Origin: Siderastrea radians
Lineage: Eukaryota; Cnidaria; Anthozoa; Scleractinia; Rhizangiidae
NCBI GenBank assembly: GCA_964017195.1
Contig: OZ024896.1
Coordinates: 33,980,307-34,044,306, forward strand
Direction of reading: 5' to 3'
Length of the DNA: 64,000 bases
Part shown: positions 1-12,200 of the stretch, one piece after another
Layout: every line of letters starts with the position of its first letter
How positions within the stretch are numbered: position 1 is the first letter of the stretch
Translations under genes and position numbers: made by a program
The notes under the pieces: generated by a model
What the model saw: only the letters and a program-made list of their open reading frames with translations
Told to the model about the DNA's origin: nothing
The model's database searches: none

Positions 1-678
1 CTCCCTCTTGTCAAGGAATTTGTCTTTCTGCCCCTTTCAAGCACAAATTATCCTTCAATGCGACAAACATTACGCATTTCCATTCACGTTCAACTTACTT
101 TATTGTTAAACAGTACTTGGTCTTGCGTTGAAGTCTGTTAAGATGATGAAGAACAAAGACAGGAAGGCAAAACTTTCGTCTGCTTATCACGAGTTTTCAA
201 TTCACCGTCGCCTTTTCTGACTCGTCTCATTTCTCAGATTTGCAATCCCTTGCTGCGATTTTCCTCACGATGAATTATCTTGACGGAAAAGCTGAGATGA
301 TGACCTAAATTTGGAAGTTATTCAACAACTATACATTCTTACGGCGTCCTTTGCCCCAGAACACAGGATAAACATTCAATGAAATCAAAGCTGTCAGCAC
401 GACCGCCGCCATCTCCTCTTTTCCCGCGTTTCGAATGAAATTCAAGGCATTTCAAATAGAATTGTGCGCATGCGCGACATTAGTCTCCTTTGTTTTTGGG
501 GCGAGGGTCGGGCCGTCGGGGCGGGGTTTTCCCGTCCACAAAGGGGTATGGATGTGAAGATTTATATTGGTATGTGATCGATATTTGTGACATACAATAG
601 GAAAGAACTCACAGGACATTTCAGTTTTCAGCGGCCTATTAGTTACCTATTTCCAACGGTCCCCGTTCGTGTGTATTG
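1..678. other. Left-edge intergenic sequence, no gene recognised
   Basis: I see no supportable coding exon here. A GC-rich patch near 495-545 could be a promoter or repeat fragment, but nothing ties it to a gene. The short forward reading frame around 587-877 runs into the palindromic repeat of the next element and is not convincing. Confidence 0.4.
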
Positions 679-2641
679 CCGGTGTCCTAGCAGATTTGGA
701 CCCCCCCAAATTTGGACCCCCCGGTCCAAATTCGCTAGCGGATTTGGACCCCCCGGTCCAAATCCGCTAGCGAATATGGACCCCCGGGGGACCCAATCCG
801 CTAGCGGATTTGGACCCCCCTACGCGGATTTGGATCCCCTATGTAATTGTAAAACCCATGCTGTTATTCGCATATAAAGTACCGAAATAATTTCACTTTT
901 CAATCTTGGCGAAGAAACGTTTCGCTTGGCTTTCAAAATACTGTAAACATATTCATAAATAGAGGTAGAGTCAGACTAGATCAAGTAAATTGACAGTTCG
1001 TTTTAGGCACACAGCCAGACCTCTAAACGTTGCAGTTAAAGCACGCGCTGCGGTATTTCTTACAGAAGATACGATTTTAAAATCTTGTTTTCTTTCACAC
1101 GTGTTGTTATTATTTTTCCAGGATACTGAATTCAACATAGTTTGAATGGGCGGTTTAACAAAGGAGGTGCTACTTTTTAAAGTAACACCTCTTGGTTGGA
1201 AAGCGCATTTTGCGCCCTGCATAAAAAAGTTTGGTTGACTACACAACCTCACAGGATTTTTTTTTCTTTCAGAACCTGACTTTTCCAATCATGATGTTTT
1301 GAAATATAGAGAAGTCATAACGAAACCAGGAAAAAAAATCAAGACTTTTTCTGCAATAAAATTCAGTTATCGCATGTAAACTATGTCATCGATGTTACAA
1401 AATGCCTCTAAATAAAGAGCTAATTTCAACAGTGCGTCTTTGAAGAAAAAATTAGATCAGGTAATTTCTCAAAAAGTGTGCTTACGTACACGCGCTAGGA
1501 AAAGTGATTTCTCTTGTTCATTTTAATGAAAAATAGCAGAGTCATGCTTAAGGGTCCTTAAGGTTCAGTAAATGGAGTGCTACCAGAAACCCACAATCTT
1601 CTGTAAGTGTCTGAAACACGCGCTGCGGTATTTCTTACAGAAGGTGCGATTTTAAAATCCTATTTTTTTCTTTTACTCCCTTTGTTAATATTTATTGTAA
1701 CAAGCTTAATTTGAGGTGAGAAAAAGGTGAGAAAAAAAAGCTAATTTTAAAAGTACGCTTGCTACCCCGCCCCTCCAATTACCGCTCCTGTGACCTTGCG
1801 AGTGGAAATGACCCGTCCGAAATTGCTTATTGCCAGAGTGGAATGCGCCAGCATTTGACTCGTTGTTCAGAAAACGAACATTTTGAACCTTTTCCCCGTC
1901 AGACCGTCTGCGAAAAACTCCACGTAAAAGCCAAAGAGTTAATTGTGACATTGACTTGTTTTGTTCATGTAGCATGCCAGAATGCTACGATAACATGATC
2001 GAATGTTACTTGTGCCTTGAATGGTATCACATGGGCTGCGTAGAACTGATCGAGGAGCCGGAAGGTGACTGGCTTTGTAAAGTCTGTAGACCACCGTCAA
2101 AACGGCTTCGAAAAATGTAAGAACTGTAGTGGTGTAGGACTTCAAGTTTCAAAATTTAATGTAATAGATTTTTTTAAGAATGCAAGTTCTTATAATTCGT
2201 TGTTGTTAACTGGAGTTTCTTATTCATCAACATAATACCATTTCCTCATTTGGTCATGTAAATATAGCTTTTTTAAAACTTGCTTTGATTCAGTTATAGT
2301 AGAAAATTATGGTAGAAAATATTGTAAGTTATCGTCAGGAAAGTTTAGTTTTTAAAATTTGTCGATACAAACTAGCGTTGTACGTTCTCTTTTACCCTAA
2401 GTATTAAAGATTATTTGAAAAGAAAAAACTGCCTCAACATTTTTATTTTGCCTCTTTAACAGCTCCAAATACAATTTTGCCAATTTTACTCAATAAAACG
2501 CTTGTTTTCAAGGGGGTCCAAATCCGCGAGAGGGGGTCCATATCCGCTAGCAGATTTGGACCGGGGGGTCCAAATCCGCTAGCGGATCTGGACCGGGGGG
2601 TCCAAATCCGCGGGGGGGGTCCAAATCCGCTGTGACACCGG
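679..2641. mobile_element. DNA-transposon relic with palindromic motif arrays as ends
   Basis: The two ends are inverted copies. The left begins CCGGTGTCCTAGCAGATTTG, and the reverse complement of the right begins CCGGTGTCACAGCGGATTTG. Behind each tip lies an array of a motif containing GCTAGCGGATTTGGACC followed by runs of C, at about 690-840 and, inverted, 2512-2641. The motif is itself largely palindromic. The interior carries a broken Ulp1/PHD coding remnant. No clean target-site duplication is visible, so the exact ends are approximate. Ulp1-type proteases occur in several eukaryotic DNA transposon superfamilies, but I cannot assign this one. Confidence 0.6.
1759..2120 (+). pseudogene. 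Broken C-terminal remnant: Ulp1-like protease tail plus PHD finger
   Basis: In one frame, from about 1790, the peptide (ASGNDPSEIAYCQSGMRQHL and on to FEPFP) resembles the C-terminal tail that follows the catalytic Cys of Ulp1/C48-like proteases in cnidarian transposon proteins. The reading then has to shift frame near 1895. The second frame ends in a PHD-type zinc finger at about 1950-2095: two Cys in FCSCS, Cys in PECYD, Cys pair in MIECYLC, His in WYHMGC, and a final pair in WLCKVC. It stops at TAA 2118-2120. The protease core upstream is missing. Position inside the inverted-repeat element supports a transposon origin. An isolated last exon of a host gene is the alternative. Confidence 0.55.
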
Positions 2642-4343
2642 TTTTCACTTGACGCCATCAAATACTAAAATCATAAATTGCAAGGTCTTCTGATTGTATA
2701 TCCCCATGAGGTTGGTGATGACTTAAAAATTTATCTTCCCCAAGTTTCCAGCCCGCACGGTCTTTCGTTTTGTAAATAGAGCATCTTGAATTTCTGGCTT
2801 TTCGCCTTAGGTGACACCAACATAGCGTCCATGACAAAGCTTTCTCTTATGCAACAAAGAACTATCCTTGTGAATTTTTAGCAGTTTGGAAAGTATTAGG
2901 AGTATTAGCAGTATTAGGAGGGAAATTAATTTGAATGAGAGGAAAAAGTAATGGCTTGAAGTGCAGAAGTGAACTCCACATTTCTTCATTGATTTCCGGC
3001 CGCCATGTTTGTGCCCCACCGAGGGACACCATGCAACATGGCGTTTCCATACTGAGCTCTATAAATTTCAGTCGAACGTTTCGGAAAACAACACAACAAC
3101 GGAATACCGCGCAGATCCGAGATTTTTAGAAGTTGTTTATTTGTAAATCTTTTATAACATTACAAATTTTTGGCTTCTTTCATTGACTGGTTTCGATTTC
3201 AATATTTTATCGGGCGTGACAGTGAACTGATCGAGAATTGGACATCAGTAGATGAGTAAACCAACCATACCAAATCGCGAGGAGTTTCTATTGTTCAACC
3301 AACCAGGACAAGTTCCCTTGATCTAAGATGCACTTTTAGAGGTTGCCAACCAGGAGCGACACTCCGACCCAATCGTGACTAGGCTATCTTTGCACAGCAT
3401 TTCCAAGGAAAGCTGATTTCTCGTTTTTTAAGCAGACGCCGTCCCGCAAAATATCGTTATTTCGCTTACTTAATTTCCATGTCGAAGGCAAAATACCGCC
3501 AAATTCAACTGAATCGGATTTAAAAAAACATTCCACGGAGAAAAACAGGACAAGTAGTTCGAAGATAAATTGCAGGATTGACAAGGAGGGAAATGGATTG
3601 CTGGTTCATTGAATTTGATTCGTGGCCATTGTGACGGAATGATGAGCTTCTCAGAGCCGTTACTTTACAATTTCTCCCCTTGATTTTAACATTTATTTCC
3701 CCTTACGGTCGCTTTTTGCGATTTTTCTATCACATTTCAAGATAATAAAGCAAGCCGTTAAAGCTAGCCTGCGTACAGACGTCTCCAGACGAAATAGTAA
3801 GGGGGGGGGACAGGGGTTTAAACTTCCCGCTTCCCGTACCCTTTAAGACATCTGTTCGCTAATTTAAGGCAAGCTTCTGGTCATACTTGAAAAACAACGA
3901 TATAGAAGCCTATGGAGAGCCAAGTTACCACTGAAGAAGTACCAAGTAAGCGTGCTTTTCACAGAATTCTACGAATATTTGTTTATGAATAAGTATCAAC
4001 AAAATAGCATAAAGTAAGAGAGTGAATCCCCGTGCGCCATGATAATTATTTGAAATTTATTATTAGTTCCCAACCATGCTGCGAAGGTAATCTGTTGTTC
4101 CCATGACAACTATCTAAAATTACATGGCATCATTCTAACTGACCAATGAGGTGTCGTCCTTAAAATAACCACGCAGTATGACACAGAACCAAAAATAGAT
4201 TTCAAATGATATTTATCGGAAGAGCGCCGTGTCTGAGAGATTCGCTCTCTCCCTTCATCCTCTTTTGGTATCAAAGTTTTGAACTAAATAAAAATCAAAG
4301 ATATCTCGATGATAAGACACAAACATCAGCGGTAATACATCTG
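2642..4343. other. Intergenic, no gene recognised
   Basis: No exon with convincing coding sequence and splice sites was found on either strand. The short frames near 2807-3129 and 3384-3584 have no recognisable motifs. A run of G precedes 3810. Confidence 0.4.
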
Positions 4344-4349
4344 TTTATT
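4344..4349 (-). other. Candidate polyadenylation signal
   Basis: TTTATT on the plus strand reads AATAAA on the minus strand, about 110 bases beyond the stop codon of the membrane-protein gene at 4458. The distance and orientation fit a 3' end signal for that gene. Confidence 0.5.
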
Positions 4350-4457
4350 AGAAGCGTTGCATAATTTTATGGTTGAATTTTAACGTTTGGAAAAGAAAAT
4401 CAAGCAGCTTCAAGTTATGTAATTTGACAACACTCTTTAACAAGGGTCAATTTCAGT

Positions 4458-4672
4458 CTACACCCAGTATTCCAACAGTGAGCCGTTGATCGTCTCCACG
4501 GAAACGATTTGTCCGTCACCAGAGTATGTCACATGAGTTAAGTCTTCATTGATGACGTCACATCCGGTTTCATGCTTCAAATCAGCGTTTTCTTTCTCCT
4601 TGGGCACTATGGGACAGTCTTCTTCTGTAATATCTGCTGACCATGATGATGGCAAGCTTAAATCGAATTGGG
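4458..4672 (-). CDS. Membrane-protein gene, last exon
   Basis: The acceptor TTCTGAAG ends at 4673. The exon begins two bases into a codon and reads to a TAG stop at 4458-4460, giving an acidic tail ending in LLEYWV. Confidence 0.6.
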
Positions 4673-6855
4673 CTTCAGAAGAATAGGAGAACCCTTAGGT
4701 AAAGAAGTATACCAAAAAAGTTACTTTTTGTGCTGCTAAGCGGTATCATTATGATCATGGTTTAAGAACGGTGCGTCCTTTTGTTACTGCGCATACGTTC
4801 TGAGCATCTCTGGACTGGTCCGAGATATTGAAGTTTCTTAAGGAATTTGCCTACTAATACAAAGATACTCTTGCGCGGTTTATGGCTATGTGGAAAAAGT
4901 AGAACTTAGCAAGGGCTATCAGAATCCAAAAAGAAAATTTGGGGTGACCACGCATTTTTCAGAAATAATCGACCTTAAATTTTGAAAGAAACTGCCAAAC
5001 ATTCTTTGTATTTTAAAGCATTTTTAGAATTATGTTTGCTTATCTCTGAAAAAATGCGTGGTTACCCACATTTTTCTTTTTAGTTTCCAATTACCCTTGT
5101 TGAGACCTGCTTTCCCCCCATAGTCATAACCTTTGCAAATCTCTGACCTCTATATTAGGAGGCACCGTCCTTAATGTTCTTATTAACTGACTCAGAGTTT
5201 CACTGGTTGTTTACCATTTATCAAAAAAATCCAGAAAGTTAACGGGAAGACTAATTTCCGTTTCCCAAAGGGAAAATTTCCGGAGAAAACGCGATTTTTT
5301 TTTAAAGGCGGTCCAAAATTCCCAAACGGAAAATTGTGTTCCATTTACGTTTTTCTATCAGTTCCAGGTCCTGCGCCAATAGTCAAACTAGTTCCAGAAT
5401 CTGTGTAAATTAGAATGAACTCCGCAAATGGTACATCCTAAGTCTCGAACGCAATTTCCCATTGGGGAGATTTTGCCTGCCATTTGCACAAACCGTAGAC
5501 CAACTGGCTTCCCCTTGTAAATGGTAAGCAACCACTCTGTCTTATCGCCCTAATTCTGCAACTTCATTCTACAGATCCCGTTCGGTTTGTGGGGATGGCT
5601 TAGTGGCCTTACAACGTACGTTTTCCCTTAAATTAATCATGATTATAAGCACGCACGGAACCCAAGTGTATGGTTTCTGAATTCTTATTGGTTGATCTGA
5701 AAAAAAAAGTTACGTTACCTGAAAGATCCTCTATGGTGCGACCAGTTTTATTGGAATTGGCGGTCCTTTTCAGGATGGGTCTCTGAGGAAACCCTGAACG
5801 TTGTCCCACTGCTGCGGATCCGGAGAACAGGGAACTGTCACCATAGTAACGACCTGACGGATAGGTGAGTGGGATTTCAAATCCGTCATTGTTGTTGATA
5901 TCAGGCAGCTCCTGAATTCTAAAACTTGTCGTCTTCCATGGGTACTGGTGTACTTTGTTCTAAGCAGGCATGAAAAGATAAGAAGAAATAAAATAGTGGG
6001 TGCATTACAACGTAGTGTATAATAAAGGAAGGTGGCTATCTGTTTTAGTTCAATTTTATCCCTGGTTCAATTTTTATTTTCTTTTGCTTTATATTCATTA
6101 TCATATATTTACATAAAAAAAAACAAAGGGAAATAAAAATTGAACCAAGGACAAAATTGAACTACAAAATATCCACACACCCCCGATATGTCTTTGCATA
6201 AGATTTTCTGACTCTAATTCTATTCAAGTAATTATTTACGTGTAAAATAAAACCAAGCCAAAATAATTACAAGAAACGAAAATATTGTATTAATTAAGAC
6301 AAAAGCAGACTTTACTGAGATCCGATGCTAAAACACCTAACGCTTCCAGACTCTGGAAAATAGGGTTGTTTGTTATCTATTTGTTTGCTTGTTTGTTTTA
6401 TGTTCTTGGTTGCCACTGGCATTTACATTCCAACCGAAATTTCCGGAATTTTAAACTAAACAGTACACAGCTATTGACTGTCTCACCTTATGGGCTCTTT
6501 TGTGGCTCTTCAAAGCGCAGCCGCTGTCAAACTCCGAAAGAGTTCTCTTTCGCTTACGGTCATCCTCCATATCCAACTTTCGTTCCCTTGTCCCTTGCCA
6601 ATGATACACGCACACAACACAAGACAGAAAAACTGCAAGAAGACAGACTGGCAGCAAAACACCAAACGAACCATCACGGATACCATACGCAGAGGCCATT
6701 GCGGACTTCAATTCGTTCGGTTTTGTTGATGAAGACCATCTTGACTGCTGCATTTTACAAGACTCTACGCCAGTTTTGTAGTGATGATGCGTCGCAATCA
6801 CCACGCTGTAAAATTTTGTGATTTCTGGAGTAGCTGAGGCCAGATTTTGAGGCAT
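4458..6855 (-). CDS. Unrecognised single-pass membrane protein (three exons, 274 codons)
   Basis: Three minus-strand exons join in phase: 6487-6855, 5719-5959 and 4458-4672. The predicted protein has no signal peptide. One hydrophobic segment at about residues 64-85 (from GVLLPVCLLAV) is followed by a basic stretch (RERKLDMEDDRKRKR), so the roughly 190-residue C-terminal part is likely cytoplasmic. That tail has no domain I recognise; it is rich in Ser, Asp and Pro. The start at 6855 is uncertain. A splice acceptor-like CTACTCCAG lies at 6825-6833, so exon 1 could instead be an internal exon at 6487-6824 and this could be the 3' end of a larger receptor whose upstream exons I did not find. 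Both internal junctions have standard GT-AG signals and the phases agree (0, then 1). A candidate poly(A) signal follows the stop. Two TTAA-type transposons sit close by. Confidence 0.6.
4762..5174. mobile_element. TTAA-flanked nonautonomous DNA transposon, family A copy 1
   Basis: TTAA lies at both ends with inverted termini (TTAAGAACGGTGC; reverse of GCACCGTCCTTAA). A second copy of the same family lies at 37,135-37,538. The element sits in the last intron of the membrane-protein gene. Confidence 0.8.
5719..5959 (-). CDS. Membrane-protein gene, middle exon
   Basis: The acceptor CTGCTTAG lies just above 5959 and the donor GTAACG follows 5719. The frame opens with NKVHQYPW and stays open for 80 codons, rich in Gly, Ser and Pro. 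Confidence 0.62.
6487..6855 (-). CDS. Membrane-protein gene, first identified exon
   Basis: It encodes the transmembrane helix and the basic juxtamembrane stretch. The donor GTGAGAC follows codon 123 in phase 0, matching the phase of the next exon. The start Met at 6853-6855 is the first in frame. Confidence 0.58.
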
Positions 6856-7206
6856 AAAGTCGATTTTGTGATCAAAAACAAGTTGGCCTCTTTCAGCCGC
6901 TTTTCACGTCCTGAAATAAGCTATATCATGTAACTTTTGAATTTATTAAACTTGTGAAAAGAGTGGCGCTATATAGTGCGGAATGCAGACTTATTGTTCA
7001 AGAGGTGTGGTTAGCATGCCTGTTGTTCACAGGTACAAAACAAGTGAAGATTGCATTCACGAGTTTAATTTATTTCAGGTAGCTTTTCCAAGAAATTAAC
7101 AAAAACCCGCTGATATGAATGCACAGGGTGCTGTCCTATCTTGCGAGGCACGAAGATATCATGTCAATCAATTTAGAAATGTTCCAAAAAAGGCGACCAG
7201 TTTCTG

Positions 7207-7527
7207 TTAAGGCCCGTTTACACGTGCGATTTTTGATGCCATTTTTGTCGCACTTTTCTTTCTTTGTTGCGCTCGAGCTCTCGAACATCGCAAGTGTTAA
7301 CTGGCGGCGATTTTTGTTGGATTTGTCGCCGCGATATCGCAGTGGTTTCGAAATGTTGGAAACTTGATGCAAGTTGGCGGCGATTTTTGTGAAATTGCAA
7401 CAAATATCCCACTCGAATCGCACATAAATCGCAATGAAATCGCCGCTAGTTTACCCCCGCGACAAAAATTCCATTGGAGAGCGCGACAAAAATCGCATCA
7501 AAACTCGCATGTGTAAACGGGCCTTAA
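7207..7527. mobile_element. TTAA-flanked MITE (GGCCCGTTTACAC termini)
   Basis: TTAA at 7207-7210 and 7524-7527 bracket inverted termini TTAAGGCCCGTTTACACGTG and, from the right, TTAAGGCCCGTTTACACATG. The interior repeats a GCGATTTTTGT motif. No coding capacity; the open frames over it are shadows. Confidence 0.85.
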
Positions 7528-7875
7528 AAAGCTCATATACAACAACGAGTACAATGTAATGGCATGTTGATGGTAGAAAAGGAGTTGTTATCCCCTAAAA
7601 AAGAGTATGTTGCATGTTGGGAAACTGAATGCATATATGCCAATTCACATCAACTGTGTGGGTCACTTTCAGCCTCACTTCCAACTTACCTGCCAAAGGA
7701 ACTATTACTTTTCTTCGAAAGCGTTCAATTACAAAGGCACTCAGTACATTCATTCTGAGCATACCTTTTTAATTTTTTTTTCAATTTTACGACATTTAAG
7801 ATAGAGTACCAAGGCCATTTGTATAGAAAAATCGGTGGGAATTTTACGCCAAATGGAACAGTAAAATTTTTCCAT

Positions 7876-8058
7876 TAGACTGCTAGCAGTCCCTTTCTCG
7901 ATAGTCGAGAGGGCGCGCGAAATAGCTGAGAGCGCATGTGATCAACAGCGCTGCGAGATTAGCGCGAGGAGAAAAACAACGGGCCCCCCTTCGCACGTTC
8001 GCTCTACTGCTTTTTCGCGCGCCCTCTCGACTATCCAGAAAGGGACTGCTAGCAGTCT
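7876..8058. mobile_element. MITE with 46-bp inverted termini and 10-bp target duplication
   Basis: Termini start AGACTGCTAGCAGTCCCTTT on both sides, with one mismatch in about 46 bases. The 10-mer ATTTTTCCAT occurs immediately outside both ends (7866-7875 and 8059-8068), giving a 10-bp target-site duplication. That length is usual for Mutator-like elements (established knowledge); the superfamily assignment is inference. Confidence 0.85.
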
Positions 8059-8068
8059 ATTTTTCCAT

Positions 8069-9181
8069 AAACAAATCGCGTATTTCATCAGGGAGCATGG
8101 TACTAGTAAGTTGGATGAAACGAGGAATACATCCCAAGGTATTCCCTTTTTTCCGAAACATTTCTAGTGAAAAGGACCTTTCTATTTGATTTCCCGCCAG
8201 AACAACAAATGGAAGTCGCTCCTATTAAAATGCAGGGTATGGGTAACATTGCGATGAGCTAGTAATAGCATTTCATCTAAAAGGGAGGGAGAGTGTATGA
8301 TAATCGTAATTGCATCATGCTAATGAAATTTTAGCGACGGCCGCGTCGGCTAGCGTAGCTAGAGAGCTCCTTTACTTTAGATCAATTTTGGTTTTATCCA
8401 AATATATTGCTACTATAATGCCTGTAAGTATAACAAACATTTTTTTTAATCACCTGGTTCCAAATATTTACACGTTTCGAAATGTACAAAAACTTAAACC
8501 TTACCTATACACACTGAAATTAATTTCACATATTGTTGCTGTGTTCCAACACTACCCAAAAGAAGTCATTCTATTATTTTACAAAGCTGCCTTTCTGAAA
8601 AGATGATGTTTGCCATAATTTGCTTGGTAACTGACTCCTGACATTGATGTCTGCTCATATTGCTGAAAGATCAGTCACCATACTGAACAGGCCAGTGTAC
8701 AGTTTACATACATGTACATGCCATGCACTATGATCCAGAGAAGCAAATAGCAGGTGTTAATCGGGCAACAGTTGACACAAAATTGCCCAAGTTTGATGAA
8801 ATCCTAGCTGCAGTTTGGCACGATGTCTGGACAATTGCTTCCACCAATGACTAGCATTTGCAGTGAAAAGCAATCTGCAACGAGCACCAGTTTGTCTTAA
8901 TAAAATGGTGGGCTAGTCGGCCAGTTATTATCTGCGACCTTAATGGTGATCATAGATCTGAGGCGGATCCAGGGGGGAGGGTTAAGGGGGGCTGCCACCC
9001 CCCTCCATTGGGAAGTTTCCGGACTTATCTGACTCCTCATGTCTATCGCTTTTTCATCACAAAAATAATAGCATATTGTTGTTTTATATGCAACTGCCGA
9101 TTAACTGATTGTCACCCCACCCCTCCCCCCCTTTAGAAAAAACCTGGATACACCCCTGTGGATAGAATGAATTTGTTATTC
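8069..9181. other. Intergenic between MITE and TM2D1 3' end
   Basis: No exon recognised. About 8959-9157 resembles a small hAT-type element: the left end has GCGGATCCAGG and the reverse complement of the right has CAGGGGTGTATCCAGG, with G- and C-rich stretches inside. I could not confirm its ends or a target duplication. Confidence 0.4.
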
Positions 9182-9280
9182 TCATGGCTTGTAAAACGTG
9201 TCCATGTTTTTTGAAATGTGTGTTAATCGAGGTCCATAGTAATCAATGATGTACTCTGACCCATCAGCTGGCCTGACAAC
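9182..9280 (-). CDS. TM2D1: TM2D1 exon 6 (last)
   Basis: The acceptor TTTTGCAG precedes 9280, phase 0. It encodes the conserved PADGSEYIIDYYGPRL tail and ends at TGA 9182-9184. Confidence 0.93.
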   Translation of the reverse strand, partial: VVRPADGSEYIIDYYGPRLTHISKNMDTFYKP

Positions 9281-12200
9281 CTGCAAAATGTAACACAAGT
9301 CTACTGAGTTGTACACAAAGAAATAGATACAGAGAATGTTGAGTCACAGGTACTTAATTATGAGGCTCTTTTTGGGCATTGGGTCTATTTTTGCCTTCTG
9401 AATTCTGGAACTATTTTTCTCCCAGTTTTGGGCATTCAGCATGTTCCTGTTGGAAATTCACCCAATGGCCTTGTTTATTTTTTGTCCCTGGTGCAACTTC
9501 ATTACAGCAGTCTTGTCCTCACTGCCATTTCAACTTGTTCGTGTCACCGTTTCATTGCCATGTTGTTTATCGAAATTTACCCAAAAAGGGCCTCTAGCTC
9601 TATTATAAATGTGCAGCTACTGACCCAGGCTAAAAGTGACACTCCCCACCCTTACTTATAAGATAAAAACAAGTATTTTATTATACTATTATTAACAGAA
9701 GTATCAGAATTCAGAAGTACCCTATTTATCTTGACTAGTCAACATAATTATCATTTTCACCTGTGTTGCAATCAAAACGATGTCTACAAGATGAAACACA
9801 AAGAAAAAACCCAATGTACAAAACTTTAGCAGTCCTGTAGGAAAAAGGGAACACAGTGTGAGACTTGACTCAAACTAAAATGAGGACGATTTTGACACCA
9901 TTTAAACATTTGCTTTTAAAAACAGTGGCTACACCTTTCAAAATAAGGAAATGCTGAGACCATTTGAACAGGTCTTGAAACATCTTCAAATGTCGAAACA
10001 ATGTTGAATACTTTGTTGCAACAAGACCTGTTCAAATGGCCTCAACATTTCGTTCAACCAATTTTGGAGCAAGCGTTGAAATTGTTAAACTGGACTTTGA
10101 GACAGAAAGCTTTCCATGTGGGCATTTCTCTACTCAAGTGTACAAATGGGTTCCTGTGAGCCACAAGGAACTCCTAGCAAAATTCCCTATGATGGACTAG
10201 CAAAGTACAACAAATAGCCGAGTTTGGGTGTGCGTTAACAGCTTACCTATTGCAGGATAACCCAGATAAAATCTGTCAATTCCAAACATTCCAAGGAAAA
10301 CTGATAGCAATAGAGCAGTTTCATATGAGTGACCATTCCTGTAATTAAAAAAGGTAAAAGAAATGCTACATAGACACATAAACCCAACTCCTAGTTACTC
10401 TATACAGATTTTTTTTTAAATTAAGGCAGGCAGAAAACATATATTTTATTTTTATTTAATTAGCTTTGCCATATAAGAAAACAAAGAGAAGAACAAGAAA
10501 AGGAAAGTAAATAAATAAAAATATAAAACTAACACAATAAACAAAGAAAAACACAAAACTCGAATAAATACGGCAGGGTAACCACAATGGCGGGTAGCCA
10601 ATTACTGTGGGCCTGATTAAAAAAAAAAACAACAACAAAAAAATAAGCTAAAATGAAGGGACACTTAACGACAACATGTTACAGGACGAACAAGGCTACG
10701 AGAGTGGTTACATTTAAGACATATGGTTTTAAAAGTCCTGGGGTTATCACAGTCATAATTATCTACTTGCAGCACAAGCCATAGCTCATGGCCAGAAGCT
10801 CAAATTGAGAAAAAAATTTTTTTGACAATTAATATGAAAAGCTGAGTCTGTATACTTTGCTTCAAGCATGACAAAACAAAGCCGCATCGTGAGGGGAAAC
10901 AGTTGTTCAGTGTTTTGACATGACCACTGCTGTGAAAAAGGATCTTACTTGGGTCAACCACACATACTTTTCAAATGAAGAATTCAGTAATCAAAATGGA
11001 TGATCAAAACAAAACTCAATCCAGTGGCCAACTTTTCATAACCATTGGACTAAATGATTTCATGTATCAGGCAAGTGGAAATTTGACAGGTTTTGTTCAT
11101 CCTCCAAAAGCATTTTGATAAGTTTGAAAAAAAGCTGACTGCATTGAAAGTAAAAAACAAAAGGAAATCAATTTTACAATATAATGAATTCCACAAGTTC
11201 ACTATTCCTCTATTTACTGGAAGCATTCATAATGTTGTAAATGACTACTTACGTGTAACGACACGATGCATTTTGAATACATTCAGTGATGTTATTTCCA
11301 TTCTTGTCAATAACTGCAGCCTGGCATTTCACTAGTGTGAAACAAAAATGTCATGTTTGTGAGAAACATGTAGGAAATTAATTTTGGCAAGATCTCTCTG
11401 CAACTTTCAGCTTAAATATGTAATTTTCTGCATAGCTCTAGTTCTATTAACGTCTGCTTTTACTGTATGAGTGAAATCTATCTGAAATTTCTCAAGTGAA
11501 TTCTGTTTTTACCACTGTTAGTAGGAGAACATATAAGATTTGGGCTAAACTAAAGAAAACAGGGCCACTCTTATGATCATGCACCAAATAAGTTAGCTTG
11601 TTTTCTCATTTGTTTTGTTGACAGCCAAAAATAAATTGGCTGAATGAGCAATCAGACATATAGACTCAAGACTTGATGCACGTACACTGATTACAGTTTA
11701 TATTATTATTGGTCTTTACATCCCCTACCAGGTGCTCAGCATAGTCAATCGAACCCAGTCGAACTGAATTTAAACTCATCACCAAAAGATGAGCTCGGAG
11801 GGAGGTGCCAGAAAGGAAAGGTGGAGCCATGCGACATAGACACAGCACACTGAGGGTAACGATGGGAACCCTGTGAGCGGCAACCACCCGACACTGTCAC
11901 ACTGAGAAATCAGTGGAGAAACTGAGGGGGAGGATACTTACCAAGAAGGGAGGGATGGGGAGGGGCAGCAAGTAAAAACAGAGCAAACTACAACAGTTGA
12001 AAAGGCGAGCAAACAGCAAACTGCACAGATGCAAACTCGAGAGCTGTAAAAAATCAGTGGCCCCTGCCAGATCACTGAGCCACCCCAAATAGGCATGTCA
12101 ACTAACGATGAACTGCTGACTGCAATCCAATGGGGGTTAGCAGCCACAAACCCCAAGCAAGCCTAGCATTTTGTTTTGAGTTTAACTTTGCCTAAATTAC

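Noticed and set aside
7136..7423. 95- and 82-codon ORFs on opposite strands
   Set aside because: They lie in a TTAA MITE with inverted ends; the peptides are repeat translations.
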